12,017 bases of DNA from Acetobacteraceae bacterium (lineage in GTDB: Bacteria > Pseudomonadota > Alphaproteobacteria > Acetobacterales > Acetobacteraceae), in assembly GCA_027489135.1 (NCBI GenBank), contig JAIYAI010000604.1, positions 1-12,017 of the forward strand, given 5' to 3'. Of the stretch, positions 6,183-12,017 are shown piece after piece. The notes beneath the pieces were generated by a model, which searched no databases, was not told the origin of the DNA, and worked only from the letters and a program-made list of their open reading frames with translations. Positions within the stretch are counted from its first letter, which is position 1. Every line of letters begins with the position of its first letter. A program made the translations under genes and the position numbers.

Positions 6183-7412
6183 ATGACGATCTCCCGCAGG
6201 GCCGCGCTCGGCTTCGGCGCCACGCTGGCCGGGCTCGGCGCCGTGCCGGCCCGGGCGCAGCAGCCGGTCCTCAAGCTCGGCGTCATGACCGACATGTCGG
6301 GGCCCTTCGTCGACATCACCGGCCCCGGCTCCGTCGCCGGCACGCGCATGGCGGTGCAGGAGGCGATGGCGGCGATGCCCGGCCTGCGCGTCGAGGTCAT
6401 CGTCGCCGATCACCAGAACAAGCCTGACGTCAGCGCCAACCTCGCACGGCAATGGATCGACCGCGACGGCGTCGACGTGCTGGTCGACGTCCCCGGCAGT
6501 TCCGCCGCCCTCGCGGTGGCGGGGATCTGCAAGGAGAAGAACAAGGTCTACCTCGCCGCGGCGCCCGGCACCTCGGAGCTGACCGGGGCGCAATGCGCGC
6601 CGACCACGGTGCACTGGGTCTACGACACCTGGATGCTGGCGAACGCCGCCTGCCGCGCCCTGGTGGCGGAGGGCGGCGACACCTGGTTCTTCATCACCGC
6701 CGACTACGCCTTCGGCCATTCGATGGAGCAGGATGGCAGCAACTTCATCCAGGCCGCCGGCGGCAAGGTGCTCGGCGCCGCGCGCTATCCCTTCCCGGCG
6801 ACGACGGACTATTCTGCCTTCCTGCTGCGCGCCCAGGCGAGCCGGGCGAAGATCATCGGCCTCGCCAATGCGGGGACGGACCTGATCACCTGCGTCAAGC
6901 AGGCCGCCGAGTTCGGCATCATCCGCCGCGGCCAGCGCCTCGCCGCGCTCAACCTCTTCATCTCGGAGGTGCATGCGCTGGGGCTCGGCGCGGCGCAGGG
7001 GCTGGTCTTCTCGGAGAGCTTCTACTGGGACCAGAACGACCGCACCCGCGCCTTCACCCAGCGCATCCGCCAGGGCTTCAACATCCAGGGTCCGACGCGC
7101 GTACATGCGGGCTGCTACTCGGCGACGCTGCACTACCTGAAGGCGGCGAACGCGATGGGTGCGGCGGCGGCCAAGGCGAGCGGGACGGAGGCCGTGAACC
7201 GCATGAAGGCCATGCCGACCGACGACGACGCCTTCGGCCAGGGCAGCATCCGACCCGATGGCCGCAAGCTGCACCCGGCGCTGCTGCTGCAGGTCAAGGC
7301 GCCGGGGGAGAGCCGCGGCCCCTGGGACTACTGCAGCGTGCTGCGCACGATCCCCGCGGCCGAGGCTTTCCGGCCGATGGCGGAGGGCGGCTGCGCCTTC
7401 GTGCGCGGGTGA
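6183..7412 (+). CDS. ABC transporter substrate-binding protein, branched-chain amino acid type (copy 2)
   Basis: 409 residues from ATG, with AAGGAA (6168-6173) nine bases upstream. MTISRRAALGFGATLAGLGAVPARAQ is a good Tat-type signal peptide (SRR, weakly hydrophobic core, ARAQ end). The mature part begins VLKLGVMTDMSGPFVD and has the same Peripla_BP_6 layout as the preceding gene, with long identical blocks such as ADHQNKPDV, EKNKVYLA, PGTSELTGAQC, TADYAFGHSME, RYPFPATTD, VHAGCY, ATLHYLKAA and RMKAMPTDDDAFG. Differences cluster in short patches (for example GALVRDGG versus RALVAEGG, and VVAFNFGGVDL versus IIGLANAGTDL) that may touch ligand choice. It follows the first copy by 68 bases, so the two are probably cotranscribed. 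No permease or ATPase gene is adjacent. It is convergent with the cyclase gene, six bases apart. Confidence 0.93.
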   Translation: MTISRRAALGFGATLAGLGAVPARAQQPVLKLGVMTDMSGPFVDITGPGSVAGTRMAVQEAMAAMPGLRVEVIVADHQNKPDVSANLARQWIDRDGVDVLVDVPGSSAALAVAGICKEKNKVYLAAAPGTSELTGAQCAPTTVHWVYDTWMLANAACRALVAEGGDTWFFITADYAFGHSMEQDGSNFIQAAGGKVLGAARYPFPATTDYSAFLLRAQASRAKIIGLANAGTDLITCVKQAAEFGIIRRGQRLAALNLFISEVHALGLGAAQGLVFSESFYWDQNDRTRAFTQRIRQGFNIQGPTRVHAGCYSATLHYLKAANAMGAAAAKASGTEAVNRMKAMPTDDDAFGQGSIRPDGRKLHPALLLQVKAPGESRGPWDYCSVLRTIPAAEAFRPMAEGGCAFVRG

Positions 7413-7418
7413 CCGGGG

Positions 7419-8177
7419 TCACGCCGCCGCGGTCAGCACATGCGCCTCGACCGGCGCGTCGATGCCCTTCAGGGTGACGCTGCGCCGCGGCGCGCCGATC
7501 GCGAGGCGTCCCGCCGCTGCCGCGGCGCCGGGCGAGAGCAGGATCTCGCCAGGCGCCGCCTGGCCTTCGAGCCGCGCGGCCAGGTTCACCGTGCCGCCGA
7601 TCGCCGTGAAGTCGCTGCGCGCGGTGGAGAACTGGCCGATCTCCACCGGCCCCGTGTGGATGCCGACGCCGACTCCGAGGTCGCCCATGGCGGGCGCGCC
7701 GATCCGCGCGCCCAGCGCCGCCAGCACGACCTTGCAATGGCGCTGGATCTCGAGGCCGGCCTGGACCGCTGCCGCGGCGTGCTGCTCGATCTTGATCGGG
7801 AAATTGAAGATGGCCATCAGGCCATCGCCCATCTGCTTGTTGACGATCCCGTCATGCGCCCAGATGGCGTCCGCGCATGCGTCCTGGAAGGCGCTGACGG
7901 TCTCGGTCAGGGCGACAGGGTCCATGTGCGCCGAGAGGCTCGTATAGCCGCGGATGTCGGCGAACAGGATGGTGGCGGTGCGGGAGACGTGGCGCTGCTT
8001 CTGAACGCGTTCGAAGGCGTGTTCGCAGATGGTGCAGATCTGCGGGTTCATCTTGCTCCGGGTCACGCCGAAGAGCCGGAACGGCAGGGCCAGCGGGCCA
8101 CGGATCGGGATGGGGACGTGCATCTGGTCCCAGCAGCCACGGCAGATGCGGGCCGGGGAGCGGCTCGGCGCGGTCAT
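7419..8177 (-). CDS. Class III adenylate/guanylate cyclase with four-cysteine N-terminal module
   Basis: 252 residues from ATG; AGGAGA lies 13 bases upstream. Residues 1-60 contain CRGC (C12, C15) and CTIC (C48, C51) framing GPLALPFRLFGVTRSKMNP, a short zinc-ribbon-like or redox module seen before cyclase domains in other bacteria. Residues about 66-250 are the CHD catalytic domain. Its catalytic set is complete: metal-binding D74 (LFADIRGYT) and D118 (MGDGLMAIF), base-contacting K114, N198 and R202 (TVNLAARLE). T191 (DFTAIGG) occupies the second base-selecting position; Thr there is typical of class IIIb cyclases, which make cAMP and are often bicarbonate-responsive. The usual GD before TVN is GG here. 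There is no membrane segment, so it is cytosolic. It diverges from the TRAP operon across a 193-base gap; a regulatory link is possible but unproven. Confidence 0.92.
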   Translation of the reverse strand: MTAPSRSPARICRGCWDQMHVPIPIRGPLALPFRLFGVTRSKMNPQICTICEHAFERVQKQRHVSRTATILFADIRGYTSLSAHMDPVALTETVSAFQDACADAIWAHDGIVNKQMGDGLMAIFNFPIKIEQHAAAAVQAGLEIQRHCKVVLAALGARIGAPAMGDLGVGVGIHTGPVEIGQFSTARSDFTAIGGTVNLAARLEGQAAPGEILLSPGAAAAAGRLAIGAPRRSVTLKGIDAPVEAHVLTAAA

Positions 8178-8291
8178 CGGCGGCTGCTTCTCTCCTGCAC
8201 GGCGCGGCGCGGTCGTGACGCCTGCGTCTGGCGACCCGCGGCCGTGTGACCCCGCTGTCGTCCCGGGCCGGTCCGCCGCGTAACCACCCGG

Positions 8292-8321
8292 TTCCCCTCC
8301 GCCGTGATCCTGGTCTAGGCT
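8292..8321 (+). promoter_or_regulatory. Weak sigma-70-like promoter candidate upstream of dctP
   Basis: TAGGCT (8316-8321) resembles a -10 element, with TTCCCC (8292-8297) 18 bases upstream as a poor -35 (three of six matches). It sits about 50 bases before dctP in the 193-base divergent gap, otherwise without recognisable operators. This is a positional guess; no strong consensus is present. Confidence 0.22.
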
Positions 8322-8370
8322 GCGGGGCGGCCGTGCGCAACGATGCGGCAAGCTGGAGGAGACGACCCGA

Positions 8371-9363
8371 ATGCACCGCAGGACCCTGCTGGGCGCGAGC
8401 CTTGCCGCGCCGACGCTGCTCTCGATCCCCGTGCGCGCGCAAGGCGCGATCACCCTGAACGGCGCCAGCCAGTTCAACGACGACCACGCTTTCACCAAGG
8501 CGATGGTGCGCTTCGAGGAGCTGGTGAAGCAGTATTACGGCAAGCCGATCAACTTCGTCCTGCACAAGAACGCCAGCCTCGGCCTCGAGAAGCAGTATTT
8601 CGAGTACATGGCGCAGGGCAGGGCGGTGGACTACGCCATCGTCTCGCCCGCGCACATGTCCACCTTCTCCCGCGCCGCGCCCTTCATCGACGCGCCCTTC
8701 ATCTTCCGCGACATCGCGCACTGGAACGGCGTGCTCGACCAGGATCTGTTCAAGCCGATCGCCGACGAGGTGGAACGGCGCGCCAAGGTCATGCTGATCG
8801 GCTATGGCGGCGGCGGCACGCGCAACATCTTCGCCAACAAGCGCGTCTCGAACATCGCGGAGATGAAGGGCCTGAAGGTCCGCGTGCAGGGCGCGCCGAT
8901 CTGGTCCCGCACCTTCAGCGCCGTCGGCATGTCGCCGACCGTCATCGCCTATAACGAGGTCTACAACGCCATCCAGAACAACGTCATCGAGGCCGGCGAG
9001 AACGAGGCCGCCGGCGTCGAGCAGATGCGCTTCTACGAGGTGGCGCCGAATCTCTCGATGACCCAGCACGCCATCACCATCCGCCCGCTGTGCTTCGCGG
9101 CGCAGACCTTCGCGCGGCTGCCGGGCGACCTGCAGGCGGCGATCCGCCGCGCCGGCAAGGAGGCAGGGGCCTATGGCCGGCAGATCGAGAGTGGCGAGGA
9201 TACCCAGAAGCTCGATGCGCTGGAGAAGGCGGGGCGGCTGAAGCGGATCGAGTTCACCCAGCGCGCCGAGATGAAGCGCATGGTCGACCCGGTGATGGCG
9301 ACCTACGCGAAGGAGATCGACGCCGATGGGATCCTGGCGAAGATCAACGCGGTGACGGCCTGA
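8371..9363 (+). CDS. dctP: TRAP transporter solute-binding protein, DctP family
   Basis: 330 residues from ATG, with GGAGGAG (8355-8361) nine bases upstream. MHRRTLLGASLAAPTLLSIPVRAQ is an export signal with twin arginines and cleavage near AQ-G. The mature chain has the DctP layout: ITLNGASQFNDDHAFTKAM near the N terminus, then GYGGGGTRNIFANKRV with R151 and GLKVRVQGAPIW with R171. The arginine in the GLKVRV segment is the conserved residue that pairs with the substrate carboxylate in TRAP binding proteins, so an organic acid ligand is likely, though which one cannot be told. EVYNAIQNNVIEAGENEAAG (196-215) is the characteristic hinge-region motif. It acts in the periplasm, handing substrate to DctQM. 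It heads the operon; the 57-base gap before dctQ contains hairpins that may set the ratio of binding protein to permease. Confidence 0.95.
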   Translation: MHRRTLLGASLAAPTLLSIPVRAQGAITLNGASQFNDDHAFTKAMVRFEELVKQYYGKPINFVLHKNASLGLEKQYFEYMAQGRAVDYAIVSPAHMSTFSRAAPFIDAPFIFRDIAHWNGVLDQDLFKPIADEVERRAKVMLIGYGGGGTRNIFANKRVSNIAEMKGLKVRVQGAPIWSRTFSAVGMSPTVIAYNEVYNAIQNNVIEAGENEAAGVEQMRFYEVAPNLSMTQHAITIRPLCFAAQTFARLPGDLQAAIRRAGKEAGAYGRQIESGEDTQKLDALEKAGRLKRIEFTQRAEMKRMVDPVMATYAKEIDADGILAKINAVTA

Positions 9364-9371
9364 CCTGCAAC

Positions 9372-9397
9372 GGCGGCCCGCGCCGGGACGGGCCGCC
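9372..9397 (+). terminator. Intra-operon hairpin after dctP (attenuator or mRNA stabiliser)
   Basis: GGCGGCCCG (9372-9380) and CGGGCCGCC (9389-9397) form a perfect 9-bp G/C stem with an eight-base loop, followed by CCTTTCC. It lies directly after the dctP stop. Hairpins at this place in binding-protein operons commonly protect the upstream message or partly end transcription, giving more binding protein than permease; here that is inferred from position and strength. Confidence 0.55.
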
Positions 9398-9400
9398 CCT

Positions 9401-9414
9401 TTCCAGTCCTGGAA
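9401..9414 (+). promoter_or_regulatory. Small inverted repeat occluding the dctQ ribosome site
   Basis: TTCCAG TC CTGGAA is a perfect 6-bp inverted repeat; as RNA it would fold as a 5-bp stem with a GTCC loop. The right arm supplies the only Shine-Dalgarno-like sequence (TGGA, 9410-9413), seven bases before the dctQ ATG. Folding would therefore hide the ribosome site. The stem is weak, so the effect is speculative. Confidence 0.3.
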
Positions 9415-9420
9415 CCATCG

Positions 9421-9933
9421 ATGACCCCTGACATTCCCGGCGCGCCGGCCGTGCTGCGCGCGGTCAACCGCGCGCTCGCCGGCGCCATCACGCTGCTGCT
9501 GATCCTCTCGGTCGGCGTCTTGGTGATCCCGGTCTCCCTGCAGATCTTCTCGCGCTACACCGCGCTGATCCCCTCCTACATCTGGACCGAGGAGCTGGCA
9601 CGCTTCTGCCTGGTCTGGTCCGTCATGCTGGGCGCGATGCTGGCGGTCCGGGAGGGCACCCACTTCACGGTGGACGTCTTCCCGAAGCTGTCGCCGCGGG
9701 GCGAGGCGAAGGTCGAGCTGTTCTCCGGCCTCTTCATCCTGCTCTTCGCCCTGGTCTTCCTGATCTGGGGCTGGGAGTTCACGGAATTCGCCTTCTACCG
9801 GATCAGCGAACTGGCCGAGTTGCCGCTCTGGCTCATCCACATGGCCTGGCCGATCGCCGGCGTCGTCTGGCTGCTGTTCCAGACCGAGCGCATGTGGAAC
9901 GCCATCGCCGTGCTGCGGGGGAACGCGGCATGA
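9421..9933 (+). CDS. dctQ: TRAP transporter small permease subunit, DctQ family
   Basis: 170 residues from ATG, with a weak TGGA ribosome site. Four hydrophobic helices are evident at about 20-42, 57-76, 100-120 and 135-155, the standard DctQ topology. The family signature TEELARFCLVWSVMLGAMLAVREGTHFTVDVF at residues 56-87 (key residues E57, E58, R61, W66, R77, H81, D85) is intact. DctQ binds DctM in the inner membrane and is needed for uptake, serving as a scaffold for the elevator-type large subunit. Its stop codon overlaps the dctM start (ATGA), so the two are translated together in near-equal amounts, as expected for a 1:1 complex. Confidence 0.94.
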   Translation: MTPDIPGAPAVLRAVNRALAGAITLLLILSVGVLVIPVSLQIFSRYTALIPSYIWTEELARFCLVWSVMLGAMLAVREGTHFTVDVFPKLSPRGEAKVELFSGLFILLFALVFLIWGWEFTEFAFYRISELAELPLWLIHMAWPIAGVVWLLFQTERMWNAIAVLRGNAA

Positions 9934-11252
9934 TCGGCGGCAACATCCTGAGCGCCGGGCAGGCCGCGGCCATCCTGTTCGGCGTCTTCTTCGCGCTGCT
10001 GGTCGCGCGCGTGCCTGTCGCCGTCTCGCTCGGCCTCGCCTGCCTGCCGATCCTGCTGCTCGAGCCACGGCTCAGCCCCATGATGCTCGCGCAGGAGACC
10101 TTCAACGCCTACAACAGCTTCATCCTGCTGGCGGTGCCCTTCTTCCTGCTGACCGCCAACCTGATGAATATCGGCGGCATCACCGACCGGCTGATGACCT
10201 TCTCCCGCTCGCTGGTCGGCCACTTCCCGGGCGGCCTCGCGCAGATCAACGTGGTGCTGTCGATCTTCTTCGCCGGCATCTCCGGCAGCAGCACGGCGGA
10301 CGCCGCCAGCCAGTCCAAGATCTTCATCGAGGCGCAGCGGAAGGAGGGCTACGACGACAGCTTCTCCGTCGCCATCACCGCCGTCTCCGCGGTGCTCGCC
10401 GTCATCATCCCGCCCTCGATCCTGATGATCGTCTGGGGCGGGGTGCTGACGGTCTCGATCGGCGCACTGTTCTTGGCCGGCATCATCCCGGGGCTGCTGA
10501 TCGGCCTGGTGCAGATGGCCACCGTGCATGCCTATGCGAAGGCGCGGGGCTATCCCACCTATCCGCGCGCGACGATGGCCGAGGTCTTCCGCAGCTTCCT
10601 CGTCTCGATCCCCGCGCTGACCACGCCGCTGATCATCATCGGCGGCAAGATCTTCGGCTGGTTCACCGCGACGGAGAGTGCCTGCATCGCCGTGCTCTAT
10701 GCCGGCTTCCTCTCGCTGATCGTGTACCGCGAGATGAACCTGAAGGGCTTGTGGGAGGCGCTGGGCGATACCGGGCGGCTCGCCGGCGTCGCGCTGTTCT
10801 GCGTCGGCACGGCGTCGGCCTTCGGCTGGCTGCTCGCCTTCTACCAGATCCCGGAGGTGCTGCTGGCCGGCGTGAAGGCCTGGGGCATGGGGCCGATCGC
10901 CACGGGCTTCTTCATCGCCGGGGTCTTCCTGGTGGTGGGCTGCTTCCTCGACGCGATCCCGGCGATCATCATCGTCGGCGCCATCCTGCAGCCCCTGGCC
11001 CAGGGCGTCGGCATGGACCCCGTGCACTTCGCGATGGTGGGAATCGTCTCGCTGGCCTTCGGGCTGGTTACGCCGCCCTACGGGCTCTGCCTGATGATCG
11101 CCTGCTCGGTCGCCGGCATGCGCATCGGCGACGCGCTGAAGGACACCTGCATCATGCTGCTGCCGATGCTGGCGGTGCTGGCCGCGATCATCGTCTTCCC
11201 GCAGATCGTGCTGGTGCTGCCGGGGCTGATCTCGCCCGACATGCTGCGTTGA
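9930..11252 (+). CDS. dctM: TRAP transporter large permease subunit, DctM family
   Basis: 440 residues from the ATG overlapping the dctQ stop, with GGGGGAA (9917-9923) inside dctQ as the ribosome site; the frame is open 36 bases further upstream, but the overlap start gives the usual DctM N terminus. The protein is a chain of hydrophobic helices with the family motifs: PFFLLTANLM at 70-79, SIFFAGISGSSTADAAS at 111-127 (first Na+ site and hairpin tip), IIPPSILMI at 159-167, FTATESACIAVLYA at 245-258 and FGLVTPPYGLCL at 377-388 (second hairpin tip). DctM carries solute across the inner membrane by an elevator movement coupled to Na+, receiving it from DctP. Full length and all motifs intact, so the transporter encoded here looks functional. 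Confidence 0.96.
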   Translation: MIGGNILSAGQAAAILFGVFFALLVARVPVAVSLGLACLPILLLEPRLSPMMLAQETFNAYNSFILLAVPFFLLTANLMNIGGITDRLMTFSRSLVGHFPGGLAQINVVLSIFFAGISGSSTADAASQSKIFIEAQRKEGYDDSFSVAITAVSAVLAVIIPPSILMIVWGGVLTVSIGALFLAGIIPGLLIGLVQMATVHAYAKARGYPTYPRATMAEVFRSFLVSIPALTTPLIIIGGKIFGWFTATESACIAVLYAGFLSLIVYREMNLKGLWEALGDTGRLAGVALFCVGTASAFGWLLAFYQIPEVLLAGVKAWGMGPIATGFFIAGVFLVVGCFLDAIPAIIIVGAILQPLAQGVGMDPVHFAMVGIVSLAFGLVTPPYGLCLMIACSVAGMRIGDALKDTCIMLLPMLAVLAAIIVFPQIVLVLPGLISPDMLR

Positions 11253-11354
11253 CGGGCCGATGGCGCGCGTGCCCCGCGCGGAGGAGGGGGCGCGTCCGGC
11301 AACCGTGACGCCCGGCGGACGTTTCCCCCCGGTATCGGAAGGGAATCGCCGCGC

Positions 11355-11507
11355 ATGTCCACCATCCTCATCGTCGTCCTGATCCTCGTCCTGCTCGGCG
11401 CCCTGCCGACCTGGCCGCATAGCCGGAGCTGGGGCTACTACCCGTCCGGGCTGCTCGGCCTGGCGCTGCTGGTCGTCGTGGTGCTGCTGCTGATGGGCCG
11501 CATCTGA
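11355..11507 (+). CDS. DUF3309 family small membrane protein
   Basis: 50 residues from ATG, with GGAAGGGA (11337-11344) ten bases upstream. It reads as two hydrophobic helices (residues about 3-17 and 32-48) joined by a short aromatic turn, LPTWPHSRSWGYYPSG. The start MSTILIVVLILVLLGALPTWP and the W-G-Y-Y-P-S turn are the recognised DUF3309 pattern, found in many Alpha- and Betaproteobacteria as a stand-alone tiny membrane protein. No function is known. It follows dctM by 102 bases and is followed by a perfect hairpin, so it may be its own transcription unit. Confidence 0.88.
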   Translation: MSTILIVVLILVLLGALPTWPHSRSWGYYPSGLLGLALLVVVVLLLMGRI

Positions 11508-11512
11508 CCGGG

Positions 11513-11550
11513 GCGACGGGCGCCCCTGGCGGAACCGGGGCGCCCGTCGC
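11513..11550 (+). terminator. Perfect 14-bp hairpin after the DUF3309 gene
   Basis: GCGACGGGCGCCCC (11513-11526) pairs perfectly with GGGGCGCCCGTCGC (11537-11550) around the ten-base loop TGGCGGAACC. It begins six bases after the DUF3309 stop. No T tract follows (ATAGGGCGG), so it is either an unconventional terminator, as is common in very G+C-rich genomes, or a message-end stabiliser. Confidence 0.65.
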
Positions 11551-11604
11551 ATAGGGCGGCGCCTGACGGCCCCGCTCCCCCCGGCCCGCCGCCGGGCCGC
11601 CTTC

Positions 11605-12017
11605 GTGAACAGCCTGTTCGTCGACCATGCGCTGTTCCGCACGGCCTGGCGCAACTGGGGCGTGGTGGCGCCGGGCCGGCTCTACCGCTCGAACCACCCG
11701 CTGCCCTGGCAGCTCCGCGACGCCGCGCGCCGTTTCGGCCTGCGCACCGTCATCAACCTGCGCGGCCACCGGGAGATCTGCGGCTCCGACCTGCTCGGCC
11801 GGACCGAGGCGCGGGTGCTCGGCCTGACGCATATCGACGCGCCTTTCGAAAGCCGCGGCGCGCCGCACCGAGACCGTGTGCTCCGCCTCGCCGGCATCTA
11901 TGCGGACATGGCCGAGCCGGCGCTGATCCACTGCAAGTCCGGCGCCGACCGCACCGGCCTCGCCGCCGGCATCTGGCTGCTGCTGCAGGGCCGCCCGCCC
12001 GCCGAGGCGATGGCCCA
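11605..12017 (+). CDS. Cys-based dual-specificity/tyrosine-type protein phosphatase, 3' partial
   Basis: The frame runs off the window end; 137 complete codons are visible from the GTG at 11605. The signature HCKSGADRTG is encoded from 11929: C110 is the nucleophile and R116 the phosphate-binding arginine of HCx5R, followed by TG, as in dual-specificity and bacterial tyrosine phosphatases. Upstream are the usual preceding elements GRLYRSNHPLPWQL (about 29-42), LRTVINLRGHRE (48-59) and GLTHIDAPFESRG (73-85), where D79 may act as general acid. There is no export signal or membrane helix in the visible part, so it is probably cytosolic; the substrate is unknown. The start is uncertain: no ribosome site precedes the GTG, while a CTG at 11563 in the same frame sits six bases after AGGG and would add 14 residues. 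Confidence 0.85.
   Translation, partial: MNSLFVDHALFRTAWRNWGVVAPGRLYRSNHPLPWQLRDAARRFGLRTVINLRGHREICGSDLLGRTEARVLGLTHIDAPFESRGAPHRDRVLRLAGIYADMAEPALIHCKSGADRTGLAAGIWLLLQGRPPAEAMA

Noticed and set aside
7409..7422. GTGACC-GG-GGTCAC palindrome between the convergent binding protein and cyclase genes
   Set aside because: The arms largely consist of the two opposed stop codons, the loop would be too tight for the full stem, and no T tract follows; too weak to call a terminator.
7809..7826. GATGGCC-ATCA-GGCCATC perfect inverted repeat within the cyclase gene
   Set aside because: It encodes the catalytic GDGLMAIF segment, so the palindrome follows from required residues and codon bias rather than a regulatory site.
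7852..10068. 738-residue open frame on the minus strand across the cyclase, dctP and dctQ
   Set aside because: It overlaps three recognisable genes, crosses the divergent gap and has no family resemblance; a high-G+C shadow frame.
11264..11280. CGCGCG-TGCCC-CGCGCG stem after dctM
   Set aside because: A short alternating CG stem is likely by chance at this base composition; no T tract and no other support, though a dctM terminator must lie somewhere near.
9795..11654. 619-residue open frame on the minus strand opposite dctM
   Set aside because: Composition is H/Q/D/R-rich and repetitive, as expected from the reverse frame of a G/C-third-position membrane protein gene; dctM with all family motifs lies on the other strand.
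1..12017. Search for CRISPR arrays, IS ends, tRNA/rRNA genes, toxin-antitoxin or phage genes
   Set aside because: No regularly spaced repeats, transposase or integrase motifs, cloverleaf-like segments or defence-type domains were seen.

Overview
The window is about 70% G+C, densely packed, has third positions dominated by G/C, and lacks mobile elements, tRNA, rRNA or CRISPR arrays. Codon use, Tat-style signal peptides, orphan periplasmic binding proteins, a tripartite TRAP transporter, DUF4169 and DUF3309 proteins together suggest an alphaproteobacterial chromosome, most likely an Acetobacteraceae (Roseomonas-like) genome. That assignment is by impression of the protein families, not by a search.

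Layout. (1) 1-2040, plus strand: the ATPase ychF, missing only its first few codons at the window edge, followed by two short MgtC/SapB-type membrane proteins; the first overlaps ychF by four bases. (2) 2045-4769, minus strand: read in the direction of transcription, a DUF4169 protein, a small lipoprotein, a RidA-family protein, then a YCII/DGPF protein overlapping an ECF42-type sigma factor with a TPR-like C-terminal extension. An 83-base gap in front of the DGPF gene carries a close match to the promoter type described for ECF42 sigma factors, so this pair probably controls itself. (3) 4879-7412, plus strand: two tandem branched-chain-type ABC substrate-binding proteins, about 70% identical to each other, with no permease or ATPase genes nearby. 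(4) 7419-8177, minus strand: a class III nucleotide cyclase with a four-cysteine N-terminal module. (5) 8371-11252, plus strand: dctP-dctQ-dctM, a complete TRAP transporter, with hairpins in the dctP-dctQ gap. (6) 11355-12017, plus strand: a 50-residue DUF3309 membrane peptide, a strong perfect hairpin, and a Cys-based protein phosphatase cut off by the window end.

How the parts fit. Much of the window concerns solute capture in the periplasm (two ABC binding proteins and one TRAP binding protein) and regulation (ECF42 sigma with its DGPF partner, and a cAMP-type cyclase divergent from the TRAP operon). I see no defence system, prophage or biosynthetic cluster. The most informative regulatory signal is the candidate ECF42 autoregulatory promoter at 3644-3670; the most unusual gene arrangements are the tandem MgtC half-size proteins and the duplicated orphan binding proteins.
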